Assembly: GCF_015356825.1 (NCBI RefSeq)
Contig: NZ_JAACYW010000025.1
Span: 1-64,000, forward strand
DNA length: 64,000 bases
Direction: 5' to 3'
From: Catenulispora rubra
GTDB taxonomy: Bacteria; Actinomycetota; Actinomycetes; Streptomycetales; Catenulisporaceae
Shown in pieces: positions 8,763-16,108 of the stretch. Each line of letters starts with the position of its first letter. The stretch's first letter is position 1. Made by a program: the position numbers and the translations under genes. The notes under the pieces were generated by a model. The model did no database searches, had not been told where the DNA came from, and worked only from the letters and a program-made list of their open reading frames with translations.

Positions 8763-8895
8763 GGTTTTGATCATCTCGTCGGTCGGGCAGGCTGCGCCTT
8801 GCCGGGCGTTGTCTCCATCGTCAAGCGCTCTCCTTGATGATGGAGGCGGCGTCTGGCAGCCCTTGTGGTGTCCGACCGGCGAGATGATCAAAACC
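8763..8895. repeat. 133-bp symmetric hairpin element
   Basis: The outer 24 bp (8763-8786) match the reverse complement of 8872-8895 at 23 of 24 positions. The arms stay in exact register down to a CAAG/CTTG stem closing a 7-nt loop centred on 8829. In the inner half (8800-8825 against 8833-8858) every mismatch is a transition that leaves a G-T (G-U) pair. Only about 8790-8799 forms an internal loop. It could be a structured RNA, a strong terminator or a small palindromic transposon remnant. No open reading frame is supported inside. Confidence 0.85.
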
Positions 8896-9296
8896 GGACG
8901 CAACCAACATCGTTCGGGAGTGATCTTCGCGGCCATCTCGGAGGGAGGGCTCGCCGAAGGCGTGTCATTCAGCTCGTGGACCACTCGGTCGGTGTCGGCG
9001 GCGGAGAGTGCGGCGCACGGGGCGTATCCGGCGGAGTGGCGCGCCGTAGGCGTCGTTTCAGCTTTTTGCCTGTGGCCAACCGCGAAGTGCAACGAGTTGC
9101 CTGTTCCGGTGACCACGTGCCCCAAGAGCGAAGGGGGTGTCTTCGGAGGAGGGCAAGGGCTAACGAAGTGCCCTTGACGTCCGGAGAAGGCGCCACCGTA
9201 GCGGCGGCTACATTCGCGCCTGCGGACCACGAGCGGCAAGCAACTCTTCCGCCGAAGGTGCCCATGATCTCACTCCCACACAACGCTCAGATCCGA
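8896..9296. other. gene-free stretch inside the element
   Basis: About 400 bp between the hairpin element and the Nudix stop. Open frames here have no recognisable content and no convincing start signal. The only structure seen is one copy of a 17-bp repeat (9038-9054) that recurs at 16378-16394. Confidence 0.5.
9038..9054. repeat. 17-bp repeat, copy 1
   Basis: GGCGCGCCGTAGGCGTC, identical to 16378-16394. A related palindrome, GGCGGCCGTAGGCCGCC, occurs at about 13471-13487. All three share GCCGTAGGC and lie in gene-free parts of the element. Confidence 0.7.
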
Positions 9297-9767
9297 TCAT
9301 CCAAGGTACGGGTGATCACGCTTCTCCGCGTAGTGCCTCAGCCGAAGGCGCTGCGTAGCGTGCATCGGGAGAGCATCAAAATCGGAAGGGGCTACGAACT
9401 CCAGAGCTGTCGACTCGTCTGACGGCGTCAGCTCCCCGCCGATGACCTTTGCCGTGTAGCAGATGTTGAACTGCTGGCGGACTTCGCCATCCGAGTACGC
9501 AATGAGGTGTCGTGGGTCGGAGTATGTACCAACCAGCCCCGTGATCTCGACTTCGAGACCAGTCTCTTCGCGAGCCTCACGTACGGCGCACTGCGTTAGC
9601 GACTCGCCGAGTTCCATCGTTCCGCCTGGCAGCGCCCAGTTGCCTGAATCGGTGCGTCGCAGCAGCAGTACGCGGCCGGCCATGTCAGCGATGACCGTTG
9701 AGGTGGCCACCACGAGCGAGTTTGGCGCGGGTGCTGCCGGATCGTCGAAGTAGTCGATGCGAAGCAT
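9297..9767 (-). CDS. Nudix hydrolase (candidate Pif-like factor)
   Basis: 156 aa cytosolic pyrophosphohydrolase of nucleoside-diphosphate-linked substrates. The Nudix box fits G-x5-E-x7-REUxEExGU exactly at residues 49-71 (Gly49, Glu55, Arg63-Glu64, Glu67-Glu68, Gly70). The N-terminal strand (LVVATSTVIADMAGRVLLLRR) and RTDSGNWALPGG are typical. It lies 4 nt after the XRE-family gene on the same strand, so the two are co-transcribed. pSAM2 uses a Nudix protein, Pif, to block redundant transfer; by position in a related element this gene could do the same, but that is inference from context only. Confidence 0.92.
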   Translation of the reverse strand: MLRIDYFDDPAAPAPNSLVVATSTVIADMAGRVLLLRRTDSGNWALPGGTMELGESLTQCAVREAREETGLEVEITGLVGTYSDPRHLIAYSDGEVRQQFNICYTAKVIGGELTPSDESTALEFVAPSDFDALPMHATQRLRLRHYAEKRDHPYLG

Positions 9768-9771
9768 GCCG

Positions 9772-10509
9772 TTACGCTACTGGGTTCGCCTGCTCCCAGA
9801 CGGCGTCGAACGAGTCGCGGTACGTGTTGACCATGGTGGCACTCTTGCCGCGTCGTAGATGCCAGACCGGTGCGCCGAAGGCATTCACGCCCCAAACGTG
9901 GCCGTTGACCAGCAGTTCGTCGTCAGCGCGGTAGATACTGTTGTAGAGCGTTGTGCCGTGGGTTCTGATCTCGATGTTCCGTGTGCCGATCAACGGCTGG
10001 TAGTGCATAAGGGCGAGTCGGCAGCGGCTCTCGATGCCATGACCGAACTTCTCCTCGTTACCTCGGGCGGCGACGTTGGGCGAATCGGGGTCGCCAAGCG
10101 CGATGCGGACAGCACAACCGTTCGCGGCCTTGTCAGCGAGCAACTCGTTGAATCCGGGGACTGATTCGTGGAGCTGGTTTGCGGCGTATACGAGGATGTC
10201 AATGGCATGCTCGGCCTGTTCGAAGAAGCTGAACCACACAGCGGGAGCCATCTCGGCTCGCTGGCCGTAGATCGCGACCAGTTCCGGTGACAGGGCTCGT
10301 GCTGAGCGACCTTGGTGCAGGTTGGGCCAAAGAAACATGGCGTCCTCCTGGAGGACTTCGGCGGCTGGTACCGCGAGACGGGCATACGGGACTCGGCCCG
10401 TATTCACCCAGCGCTCAACCGTCTTGGGATCAATCCCGATGGCAGCGGCAAGTGTCTCAGCCGTCATCCCTCTTGTTGCCATCGTTGCCCGTAGGCGCTC
10501 GTTCGCCAT
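9772..10509 (-). CDS. HTH (XRE-type) protein with C-terminal PLD-like domain
   Basis: 245 aa. Residues ~1-45 form a Cro/C1-type helix-turn-helix (ETLAAAIGIDPKTVERWVNT). Residues ~85-240 resemble the phospholipase-D-like nucleotidyl-transfer fold seen in a common actinobacterial family (FSFFEQAEHAIDILVYAANQ, VRIALGDPDSPNVAARG, YNSIYRADDELLVNGHVWG), without two clear HxK motifs. Such genes are often followed by a Nudix gene, as here (4-nt gap). Probably a regulator acting at 10510-10619, which holds two copies of GACGTCT (10523-10529 and 10556-10562) near its own start and that of the divergent gene. Confidence 0.75.
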   Translation of the reverse strand: MANERLRATMATRGMTAETLAAAIGIDPKTVERWVNTGRVPYARLAVPAAEVLQEDAMFLWPNLHQGRSARALSPELVAIYGQRAEMAPAVWFSFFEQAEHAIDILVYAANQLHESVPGFNELLADKAANGCAVRIALGDPDSPNVAARGNEEKFGHGIESRCRLALMHYQPLIGTRNIEIRTHGTTLYNSIYRADDELLVNGHVWGVNAFGAPVWHLRRGKSATMVNTYRDSFDAVWEQANPVA

Positions 10510-10619
10510 ACCTCACCTCGCAGACGTCTACCTCTAGGACTTGTATAGCGCACAGGACGTCTTAAAGTCGTCCCTTGCGACAGTTTAGGCGTCCTGCTTC
10601 TGACCGAATACTCAGAGTC

Positions 10620-10973
10620 ATGTCTGATGCCAAAGACCGGCTGGTCAACGCGGCGGCTAGCAGGGGCGGGCTTGAGGGTCCGACTCCGGTTCGCATCCTC
10701 GCGAGGCTTGCCCCGGATCCGGGCGCGCCGCCGGTCGGTTTCACCGTGATCACCGCAGATGACTTGCCGATCGGCTCGATCAAGACGGGCGACCAGATCG
10801 GCATTGATGGGCGCTGGTCTCGGGTCACCAGCTGCCACGCCCTGAACGGATGGGTGACCGTCACGACTCCGCTTGGGTTTCCGTCCGTCACCTCAGCCTT
10901 TCGGGACGCACCGGTTCATCTGGCTCGGGTGGTCGATCTCGAAGGCATCGGGCTATCCGAAGGCTGCCGATGA
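10620..10973 (+). CDS. hypothetical element-encoded protein
   Basis: 117 aa from ATG 10620 (MSDAKDRLVNAAASRGG); a longer version from 10575 lacks support. Soluble, with no motif I recognise; the central part (FTVITADDLPIGSIKTGDQI, WSRVTSCHALNGWVTVTTPLG) suggests a small beta-barrel. Its stop overlaps the next start (ATG 10970, TGA 10971-10973), so the two are translationally coupled. Divergent from the XRE/Nudix pair and probably the first gene of a rightward operon of short genes. Confidence 0.7.
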   Translation: MSDAKDRLVNAAASRGGLEGPTPVRILARLAPDPGAPPVGFTVITADDLPIGSIKTGDQIGIDGRWSRVTSCHALNGWVTVTTPLGFPSVTSAFRDAPVHLARVVDLEGIGLSEGCR

Positions 10974-11176
10974 TGACGTGCGAGCACGAGCGGGGCGAGC
11001 CTCGCTATCGGACCGTGGCTCTGCTCGGTGTCACCTGGGCGGCGGCCATGACGGTGATGTCCGGCATCCTCACGGTCCATCTCGTGGAGACGGCGGCGTC
11101 CGGCGACGTGAGCCCCGAATACCACCCGCCGCTCGCGAGCGTAACTCAAGCGGAGCCGTGGCCCGCAGCCCCCTGA
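10970..11176 (+). CDS. small single-pass membrane protein
   Basis: 68 aa starting at ATG 10970 (a second ATG follows directly). One hydrophobic helix (TVALLGVTWAAAMTVMSGIL) with a short charged N-terminus and a Pro-rich outer tail. Overlaps the preceding gene by 4 nt. Small membrane proteins near rep are often plasmid-spread (Spd-type) proteins in actinomycete elements, but the sequence gives no specific match. Confidence 0.6.
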   Translation: MMTCEHERGEPRYRTVALLGVTWAAAMTVMSGILTVHLVETAASGDVSPEYHPPLASVTQAEPWPAAP

Positions 11177-11259
11177 TCCCCGCCGCCGGTCCTGCTCTCC
11201 CAGACGTGGCACCGGCGGTGGGTTCCACAACCCACCCCCCGGAAGGAGTGAGCGCTGTT

Positions 11260-11499
11260 ATGAGCTGGCCTCCAGGAAGCTGTTCGAAGCGGCTCCGGGA
11301 CATCCGCGAGAACGATGAAGTGCTCGTTGAGCTGATGTTCCGCACGGTCGAGTCATGGGAGGACACGCCGAAGGGCTTCGTCGTCCACTTCAAAGATCGG
11401 GACGTTCCGCCCAGGACGTATCCCGGCCCCAACACCACCGTGACCGTATGGGATGCGCGGCTGAACGCACCCCCCGCACCCATTCAAATGTCTATCTGA
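11260..11499 (+). CDS. small hypothetical protein
   Basis: 79 aa from ATG 11260, with GGAAGGAG 12 nt upstream; a GTG at 11248 lies too close to that site. Contents: RLRDIRENDEVLVELMFRTV and FVVHFKDRDVPPRTYPGP, a compact beta-rich protein with no family recognised. Coding supported by third-position G/C and a good ribosome binding site. Part of the rightward set of short genes in the element. Confidence 0.6.
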   Translation: MSWPPGSCSKRLRDIRENDEVLVELMFRTVESWEDTPKGFVVHFKDRDVPPRTYPGPNTTVTVWDARLNAPPAPIQMSI

Positions 11500-11680
11500 A
11501 GACTCCGGCGGCTGCGTCTTCGGGCGCGTAGTCGCCGTCCATCGCGGCTCGCGCACCCTCTCCCTTCTCCCGCCAGGGGGCGCGCGGGCCGCCACCCGAC
11601 CCCTGCCGCCGCGCCCCCCATCCGCAATCGCTCGCGACGGCGGGTCATACCCCTACGAGTCAGCGAGAGGAGGCAAATTG

Positions 11681-11806
11681 ATGAAGCTCAAGCACTGGTG
11701 GTTCGCCAACGGCGGAGGAGATGACGACGGAGGCGGCGACGGGAACCCGCATGGCGGCGGCTCCGGCGACGGCGTCCCGGACATCGGCGACGGTGACGAC
11801 GACTGA
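11681..11806 (+). CDS. 41-aa Gly/Asp-rich acidic peptide
   Basis: ATG 11681 follows a near-ideal GAGAGGAGG site by 7 nt, stop at 11804-11806. The peptide begins MKLKHWWFANGGG and is then almost entirely Gly, Asp, Pro and Asn with no Cys, Ser or Thr core. The strong translation signal argues it is real despite its length. A short basic/aromatic head followed by an acidic flexible tail has no function I can name. Considered and not supported: RiPP precursor, because no modifying enzyme lies nearby. Confidence 0.6.
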   Translation: MKLKHWWFANGGGDDDGGGDGNPHGGGSGDGVPDIGDGDDD

Positions 11807-11929
11807 CGCAGACCACGACCACAACTGAAGATCACAATGCATGCACCTCGACCCGCATGCATGGACCCGGAGGAGGGGACCGACTGCAACGGCCCCCTCC
11901 TCTGCCAATGAAAGCACACGAGGGTGAAC

Positions 11930-12349
11930 ATGGTTCATTTCCACGTCTACGTCTCCCGCGTTCCGGGCCTGCTGGCCAACGGCAACGCCGAGAGCCAGCC
12001 GGAAGCCCCGGGATTCAGAATCTCGCAGGTGCCGCCTCAGATCACGCGGCGGTGGCTGTTGCGGGACTCCAAGATGATCACGGAGACGTTCGCGACTCCG
12101 GGGTTGGCGGCTGACTGGTACGCGAAATGGATCGAGGCGAACCCTCGGCCGGATGGGGCGTACTTCCCGAAAGATCCGCAGGAGGAGCAGCGGGCTCGGA
12201 TGGTCGAGTTCACGTTGAAGACGCTGATGGGCGCCGAGGACCGGGTGGACGGTTTCTATACCGCCGGTGGCGAGTACGTGTCCGCGTCGATCATCGCCTG
12301 TCCTCCGCGTGATGGGAAGTGGCCGTGTCCGTTGGGACGCACCAGTTAG
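11930..12349 (+). CDS. hypothetical element-encoded protein
   Basis: 139 aa from ATG 11930; GTG 11924 is an alternative two codons earlier. N-terminus MVHFHVYVSRVPGLLANGNA, then a helical region (TPGLAADWYAKWIEANPRPDG, RARMVEFTLKTLMGAEDRVD). No membrane segment. Family not recognised. Followed after 14 nt by the 56-aa gene, with a ribosome binding site in the gap, so probably one transcript. Confidence 0.65.
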   Translation: MVHFHVYVSRVPGLLANGNAESQPEAPGFRISQVPPQITRRWLLRDSKMITETFATPGLAADWYAKWIEANPRPDGAYFPKDPQEEQRARMVEFTLKTLMGAEDRVDGFYTAGGEYVSASIIACPPRDGKWPCPLGRTS

Positions 12350-12363
12350 GAGAAGCACTCCAC

Positions 12364-12534
12364 ATGGCCAAGAAGCCGATCAGCGGTGTTCCACAGCTTG
12401 ACGCCTACCTCGAAACGCGACTGACGGCCGAGGAGCAGGAGCAAATGCGGCAGACCTACCAGAACGGAGACCCCGAGGGCAGTCAGGCGATCGTCAACAA
12501 GGCGAACATCCGCAACGAGAACAAGAAGAAGTAG
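12364..12534 (+). CDS. small basic hypothetical protein
   Basis: 56 aa from ATG 12364, preceded by AGGAGAAG at suitable spacing. Mostly helical and charged (AYLETRLTAEEQEQMRQTYQ) ending in a Lys-rich tail (NENKKK). Lower GC in the tail than the neighbours. No family recognised; size and charge would suit a DNA- or protein-binding accessory factor, which is only a guess. Confidence 0.65.
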   Translation: MAKKPISGVPQLDAYLETRLTAEEQEQMRQTYQNGDPEGSQAIVNKANIRNENKKK

Positions 12535-12628
12535 CGCTGTGGGCTGGTGGTTGCTGCCATAGCCCACTGTGCGTGAGGGCGGGCGCCTGACTGCCACTTG
12601 GTGTCCCGTCCCACGTGCGACAAGAGCA

Positions 12629-12719
12629 AGCCGGACCACCTGATTCCTGGGGAGGAGCGGTGGTCCGGCGGGGTGATTAACCCCGGTGCCGATGGTACCG
12701 GGGCGTACTGACATGTACG
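12629..12719. repeat. cluster of four inverted repeats (candidate origin or regulatory region)
   Basis: Four back-to-back palindromes: GCCGGACCACC (12629-12639) with 12658-12668; GGGGT/ACCCC (12669-12673, 12679-12683); CCCCGGT/ACCGGGG (12680-12686, 12696-12702); GCGTAC/GTACGC (12702-12707, 12714-12719). The second and third share bases and so are mutually exclusive. Such nested hairpins are common in rolling-circle origins and in attenuators; nothing here decides between them. Confidence 0.6.
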
Positions 12720-12780
12720 CGTCCTGATTCCTCGGCACGGGTCGGTTGGTCCGTTGCTGCCGGGAAGTTGGTTCTGCGTG

Positions 12781-13101
12781 ATGGAGGTCGGGGGCTGGTG
12801 GATGGTTCACCCGGATTGGTGGACGTGTCGGCCGGGTGTGAATTACGTGCGGGCTTGGGCGCGTGCGCGGTGGCTGGCCGGGGTGCTGCGGGAGCTGGCT
12901 TCGGTCGAGGGCGCGCCTGAGGGTCTTCGGTTGGCGCTGGAGTTGTACGGGGTGGGCAAGGCGGTGCGTGTGGACGGCGCGGTGTTGGTGTGGATCGGTC
13001 CGACACCTCACGATGCGGACATGGTGGCGTGGTGCCTGGATGGTGAGGCGGCATCCGGTGCCGGGGTGCGGGCTGTGGCGTGGTGGACGATGGCTGCTTG
13101 A
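12781..13101 (+). CDS. hypothetical protein, Trp-rich
   Basis: 106 aa from ATG 12781. Strong third-position G/C on this strand supports coding. Features: MEVGGWWMVHPDWWTCRPG, then helices (RARWLAGVLRELASVEGAP) and a compact C-terminal half (VRVDGAVLVWIGPTPHDADM). No family recognised. It lies just after the inverted-repeat cluster and may be controlled from it. Confidence 0.5.
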   Translation: MEVGGWWMVHPDWWTCRPGVNYVRAWARARWLAGVLRELASVEGAPEGLRLALELYGVGKAVRVDGAVLVWIGPTPHDADMVAWCLDGEAASGAGVRAVAWWTMAA

Positions 13102-13577
13102 GCTGGTGGCGTGCTGCGTGGCCTGGGTAGCGCGGGCGGGTTCGGCCGGCGGGCGGCTTCCCGCGGGGCGGATCTTGCAAGTGTCCTCGCCGCCCGCCGG
13201 CCGGTTCCGCCTGGTGACCCGGCCGTGTTCGTTGCCTGGCTGGGACGGTCCGTCGCGGGGCGGAGACAGGAGCGGCGGAGCGGCCCAGACGGGCAGTTGT
13301 CGTCAGTGTCCGCTATGTGTTGCCTGTCTTGCAGCCGTCGCCTGGAGGTCGTGACTACCTACTTGCCTAGATGGTCCGGTTCCGTGCGCGCGGTCCGGGA
13401 CGGACCGCGTCGCGCGGACCGGCCGAAGGCCGCATGCCGCGCGGGCGCGAGGACGGCGCGGGTCGCGCGCGGCGGCCGTAGGCCGCCCTTGAAGAAGTAA
13501 AGATATGTTGCGGGACCCTTGAAGAAGTAAAGATATGTTGCGGGACCCTTGGCCACTGACCATGCATCAAGGTCCTG
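13102..13577. other. gene-free stretch between hypothetical gene and GntR gene
   Basis: About 475 bp with no supported gene. It is very GC-rich on the left and ends in an abruptly AT-rich tandem repeat (13486-13551) next to the palindrome GGCGGCCGTAGGCCGCC. The combination of a repeat array and a palindrome near rep makes this a candidate replication or transfer origin. Confidence 0.5.
13486..13551. repeat. two 30-bp AT-rich direct repeats plus partial third
   Basis: Units at 13486-13515 and 13516-13545 are identical; a partial copy (CCCTTG) follows at 13546. The core GAAGAAGTAAAGATATG is strikingly A-rich for this genome. No spacer lies between units. Confidence 0.9.
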
Positions 13578-14537
13578 TCATACGGTCAGGATGGCGGTAC
13601 GTGCGGGTGCGGGGCTGGTGATGACTTCGAAGCGGTCGGCGGGTGCTTCGATCGTGGTGACTTCCAGTGTCCGGCCGTGCTGATCGGTCATGGCGCGTCG
13701 GATTTGGAGGATCGGTGTTCCGGGCTCGGTGCCGAGGTCGTTGAGTTCGTCGCCGCGTGGCATGCGGGCGGTGATGGTGGTTGCGTATCCGGTGGCGCCG
13801 GAGTCGGCGAGTCTGTCGTAGAGGGGCCTGATGGTCGTGTTGTCGGGTTCGGCGGGCTCGAATTCTTCGTTGGCCGGGTCGTGCGCGTCGTCGGGTTCGT
13901 GGTCGGTGTTGTCGAACACGTCGTCGTGCTCGAACGGCTCGTCGTGCTCATCGCGGACCGGAGGGGTTGCGAATGTGGCCGGTTCCTTGTTCTGCCCGAT
14001 GTTGAGGCCGATCAGGTGTGCGGGGGTGGTGGAGGTGATGGAGATGACGCGTTGGGTGTGGCGGTGTCGCCAGTGGGTGAAGCGGTAGTAGATGAGTTCT
14101 CCGGTGCGGATGCCGAGTGCTTCGGCTTGGTCGCGGGTGGCGGCGGTGATGACGGCGTTGGTCACGCGTGTGGTGCCGTCTTGTTGGAAGCGTGCGGCGT
14201 CGGGGTGTTCCTCGCGGTCCCATCCGATTCGGGTCGGGTTGAAGTCGTCGGCGAGGAGGTCGGGGTGTTCGGCGGCGTTGATGGCGATGAGGCGTCGGTC
14301 GGGTCTGGGGCGGACGAAGGTTCCGCGTCCTTGGGCGGCTGTGACCAGTCCTTCCCCGGCGAGTTCGGTGATGGCGCGCCGGACGGTGGGTCTGGAGGTG
14401 TTGTAGCGGGTGGCCATGGCGTGTTCGCCGGGCAGTGGGGCGCCTGGGGCGTAGATCTCCCGTGCGATGTCGGCGCGGAGCTGGTCGGCGATCTGCTTCC
14501 ACAGCGGGGAGTCGTCGGTGGTGTTCGTGGTGTCCAT
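13578..14537 (-). CDS. GntR-family (HutC/KorSA-like) transcriptional repressor
   Basis: 319 aa. Residues ~10-78 are a GntR winged helix (LWKQIADQLRADI, SRPTVRRAITELAGEGLV, GRGTFVRPRP). The rest is a UTRA-type effector domain (LGIRTGELIYYRFTHWR, RPLYDRLADSGATGYATTIT, GTPILQIRRAM). A strongly acidic insert (about residues 205-240, DEHDEPFEHDDVFDNTDHEP) interrupts that domain and is unusual. Divergent from the rep gene across a short gap containing a paired inverted repeat, the expected binding site. In pSAM2 the related KorSA represses replication and excision; by position this protein should do likewise. Confidence 0.9.
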   Translation of the reverse strand: MDTTNTTDDSPLWKQIADQLRADIAREIYAPGAPLPGEHAMATRYNTSRPTVRRAITELAGEGLVTAAQGRGTFVRPRPDRRLIAINAAEHPDLLADDFNPTRIGWDREEHPDAARFQQDGTTRVTNAVITAATRDQAEALGIRTGELIYYRFTHWRHRHTQRVISITSTTPAHLIGLNIGQNKEPATFATPPVRDEHDEPFEHDDVFDNTDHEPDDAHDPANEEFEPAEPDNTTIRPLYDRLADSGATGYATTITARMPRGDELNDLGTEPGTPILQIRRAMTDQHGRTLEVTTIEAPADRFEVITSPAPARTAILTV

Positions 14538-14574
14538 GGCATGTCTCCAACAGGTCAGCCGAAATGTGCCTCCA

Positions 14575-14627
14575 CTTGTACTACAGGCTGCGCTATCATG
14601 TCTATGTGGGCCAAGATGTAGTACAAG
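14575..14627. promoter_or_regulatory. paired operator of the GntR-like repressor
   Basis: CTTGTACTACA at 14575-14585 is the exact reverse complement of TGTAGTACAAG at 14617-14627. The arm centres are 42 bp apart, four helical turns, allowing two repressor dimers on one DNA face. Each arm has GTAC at its heart. The left arm lies in the divergent promoter region and the right arm just inside rep. Confidence 0.75.
14594..14599 (+). promoter_or_regulatory. putative -10 box for rep (leaderless)
   Basis: TATCAT ends 6 nt before GTG 14606, the spacing expected for a leaderless transcript starting at the codon itself. No good -35 is visible, so the call is tentative. It lies between the two operator arms. 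Confidence 0.35.
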
Positions 14628-16108
14628 CTGGGAAGACTGGACGGGTCGGCGACGGAATAGAGCCCTGGTTCGATCGGGCGCTGCTGGCGTTGATGATGCA
14701 GCCGGAGTATCGGGCCTGGGAGGAGCAGGTTCGGCTGATCGGGGGCTGTGAGCATCCGATCTATCTGAGGGGGCGCACGGTCATCCGTGATGCTGGCTCT
14801 GGTGTGGTGCTGTCGGTGTTCGATTCGGCGGCGCTGCCGTATGGGCGGTTGATGGTGCCGTGTGGGAACCGGCGCTCCTCGCGGTGTGGGCCGTGTTCGC
14901 GGGTGTATGCCGGGGACACGTTTCAGCGGATTCGGGCGGGGCTGATCGGCGGGAAGGGTGTTCCGGAGGAGGTGGCGGGGCATCCGATGGTGTTCGCGAC
15001 GTTGACGGCGCCGTCGTTCGGGCCGGTGCACACGCGGGTGGACAGGAACGGGGTGGTGCTGCCGTGTCGTGCCCGGCGTGGCGGTCAAGTGTGTGAGCAC
15101 GGCCGGGTGGTCGGCTGCGGCGTTCGTCACGGTCCTGATGATCCGGCGTTGGGTACGCCGTTGTGCCCGGCCTGCTTCGACTACACCTCGGCGGTGTTGT
15201 GGAACGCCCATGCCGGGCGGTTGTGGCACCGGTTCTGTGATGATCTGCGGCGGGTGACGCTGCCGGGTGCCTCGGGGCTGACGAAGCGGGAGTTCGCGAA
15301 GCTGGTGCGGGTGTCGTTCACCAAGGTCGCGGAGTATCAGCGTCGGGGTTTGGTGCACTTCCATGCGGTGGTGCGGCTGGACGGTCCCGACGGGGCGAAG
15401 TCGATGCCTCCGGTGTGGGCCACGGCGGAGCTGCTGTCCGAAACGATCGGGCAGTCGGCGCGGCGGGTACGGGTAGCCGCCGCTCACAAGGGTGCGCAAG
15501 ACCTCATGTGGGGTGCGCAGTTTGATGTGCAGCCGATCGTGTTCGGTGACGGCGGCGAGGGGCTGTCGGCGGCGCAAGTGGCGGGATACATCGCGAAGTA
15601 CGCGACCAAGGGTGCCGAATGTGTGGGGACGCTGGATCGGCCGATCACCTGTCGCAAGTGCGGCGGAACGGGGCTGGGTGGGGCGTGTCCGTCGTGTGAG
15701 GGCACCGGGCTTGGTGTGGTGATCGCTGACCTGCCGATCCCGTCTCATGCCCGTGCTCTGGTGGCGACCGCATGGCATCTGGGCGGACTGCCGGAGTACG
15801 AGGATCTGCGGTTGCGGGCGTGGGCGCATCAGTGCGGGTTCGGTGGTCACTTCTCTACCGCGTCGCGTCTGTATTCGGTGACCATGACCAGGTTGCGCAA
15901 CGATCGCGCGGCGTGGCAGCGGGCTCGGGCTGGCCTGGCGGAGTTGCCTGATGACGTGATCGTGGAAAGTGAGTGGGAGTTCGCAGGGTCCGGATATTCC
16001 GCAGTGGAGGCGGAGCAGGCGGCGGCGATCCGGGAGGCGATCGAGTTCAACCGGGAGTTGGCGCGGGATGCTGCTGATGAGCTGGCTCGGGGACGTGATG
16101 CCGCATGA
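14606..16108 (+). CDS. RepSA-like rolling-circle replication initiator
   Basis: 500 aa from GTG 14606; no ribosome binding site is visible and the codon suits leaderless translation. The frame continues upstream but enters the GntR gene. HUH-type signature HFHAV at residues 251-255 (two His around a hydrophobic residue) and the active-Tyr region GYIAKYATKG about 75 residues later match rolling-circle initiators of the pSAM2 RepSA type. Cys-rich clusters lie at CGNRRSSRCGPC and at Cys349/352/361/364 in a DnaJ-like CxxCxGxG pair (CRKCGGTG, CPSCEGTG). Nicks the element's double-strand origin. Its stop overlaps the next gene (ATGA). Confidence 0.88.
   Translation: MGQDVVQAGKTGRVGDGIEPWFDRALLALMMQPEYRAWEEQVRLIGGCEHPIYLRGRTVIRDAGSGVVLSVFDSAALPYGRLMVPCGNRRSSRCGPCSRVYAGDTFQRIRAGLIGGKGVPEEVAGHPMVFATLTAPSFGPVHTRVDRNGVVLPCRARRGGQVCEHGRVVGCGVRHGPDDPALGTPLCPACFDYTSAVLWNAHAGRLWHRFCDDLRRVTLPGASGLTKREFAKLVRVSFTKVAEYQRRGLVHFHAVVRLDGPDGAKSMPPVWATAELLSETIGQSARRVRVAAAHKGAQDLMWGAQFDVQPIVFGDGGEGLSAAQVAGYIAKYATKGAECVGTLDRPITCRKCGGTGLGGACPSCEGTGLGVVIADLPIPSHARALVATAWHLGGLPEYEDLRLRAWAHQCGFGGHFSTASRLYSVTMTRLRNDRAAWQRARAGLAELPDDVIVESEWEFAGSGYSAVEAEQAAAIREAIEFNRELARDAADELARGRDAA

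Noticed and set aside
8763-8895. Insertion sequence ends
   Set aside because: The arms are only ~60 bp each and enclose a 7-nt loop with no transposase; a palindromic element or RNA fits better.
8767-9177. 136-codon plus-strand frame across the hairpin element
   Set aside because: It is created by the palindrome, has no ribosome binding site and no family features.
11681-12349. RiPP biosynthetic pair (41-aa peptide plus 139-aa protein)
   Set aside because: No radical-SAM, cyclase, YcaO or protease features in the neighbours and no modifiable core residues.
13486-13551. CRISPR array
   Set aside because: The two repeat units abut with no spacer and no cas genes are in the window.
14435-14605. 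Longer start for the replication initiator
   Set aside because: It would overlap the GntR coding region and operator and encodes Arg/Cys-rich shadow sequence.
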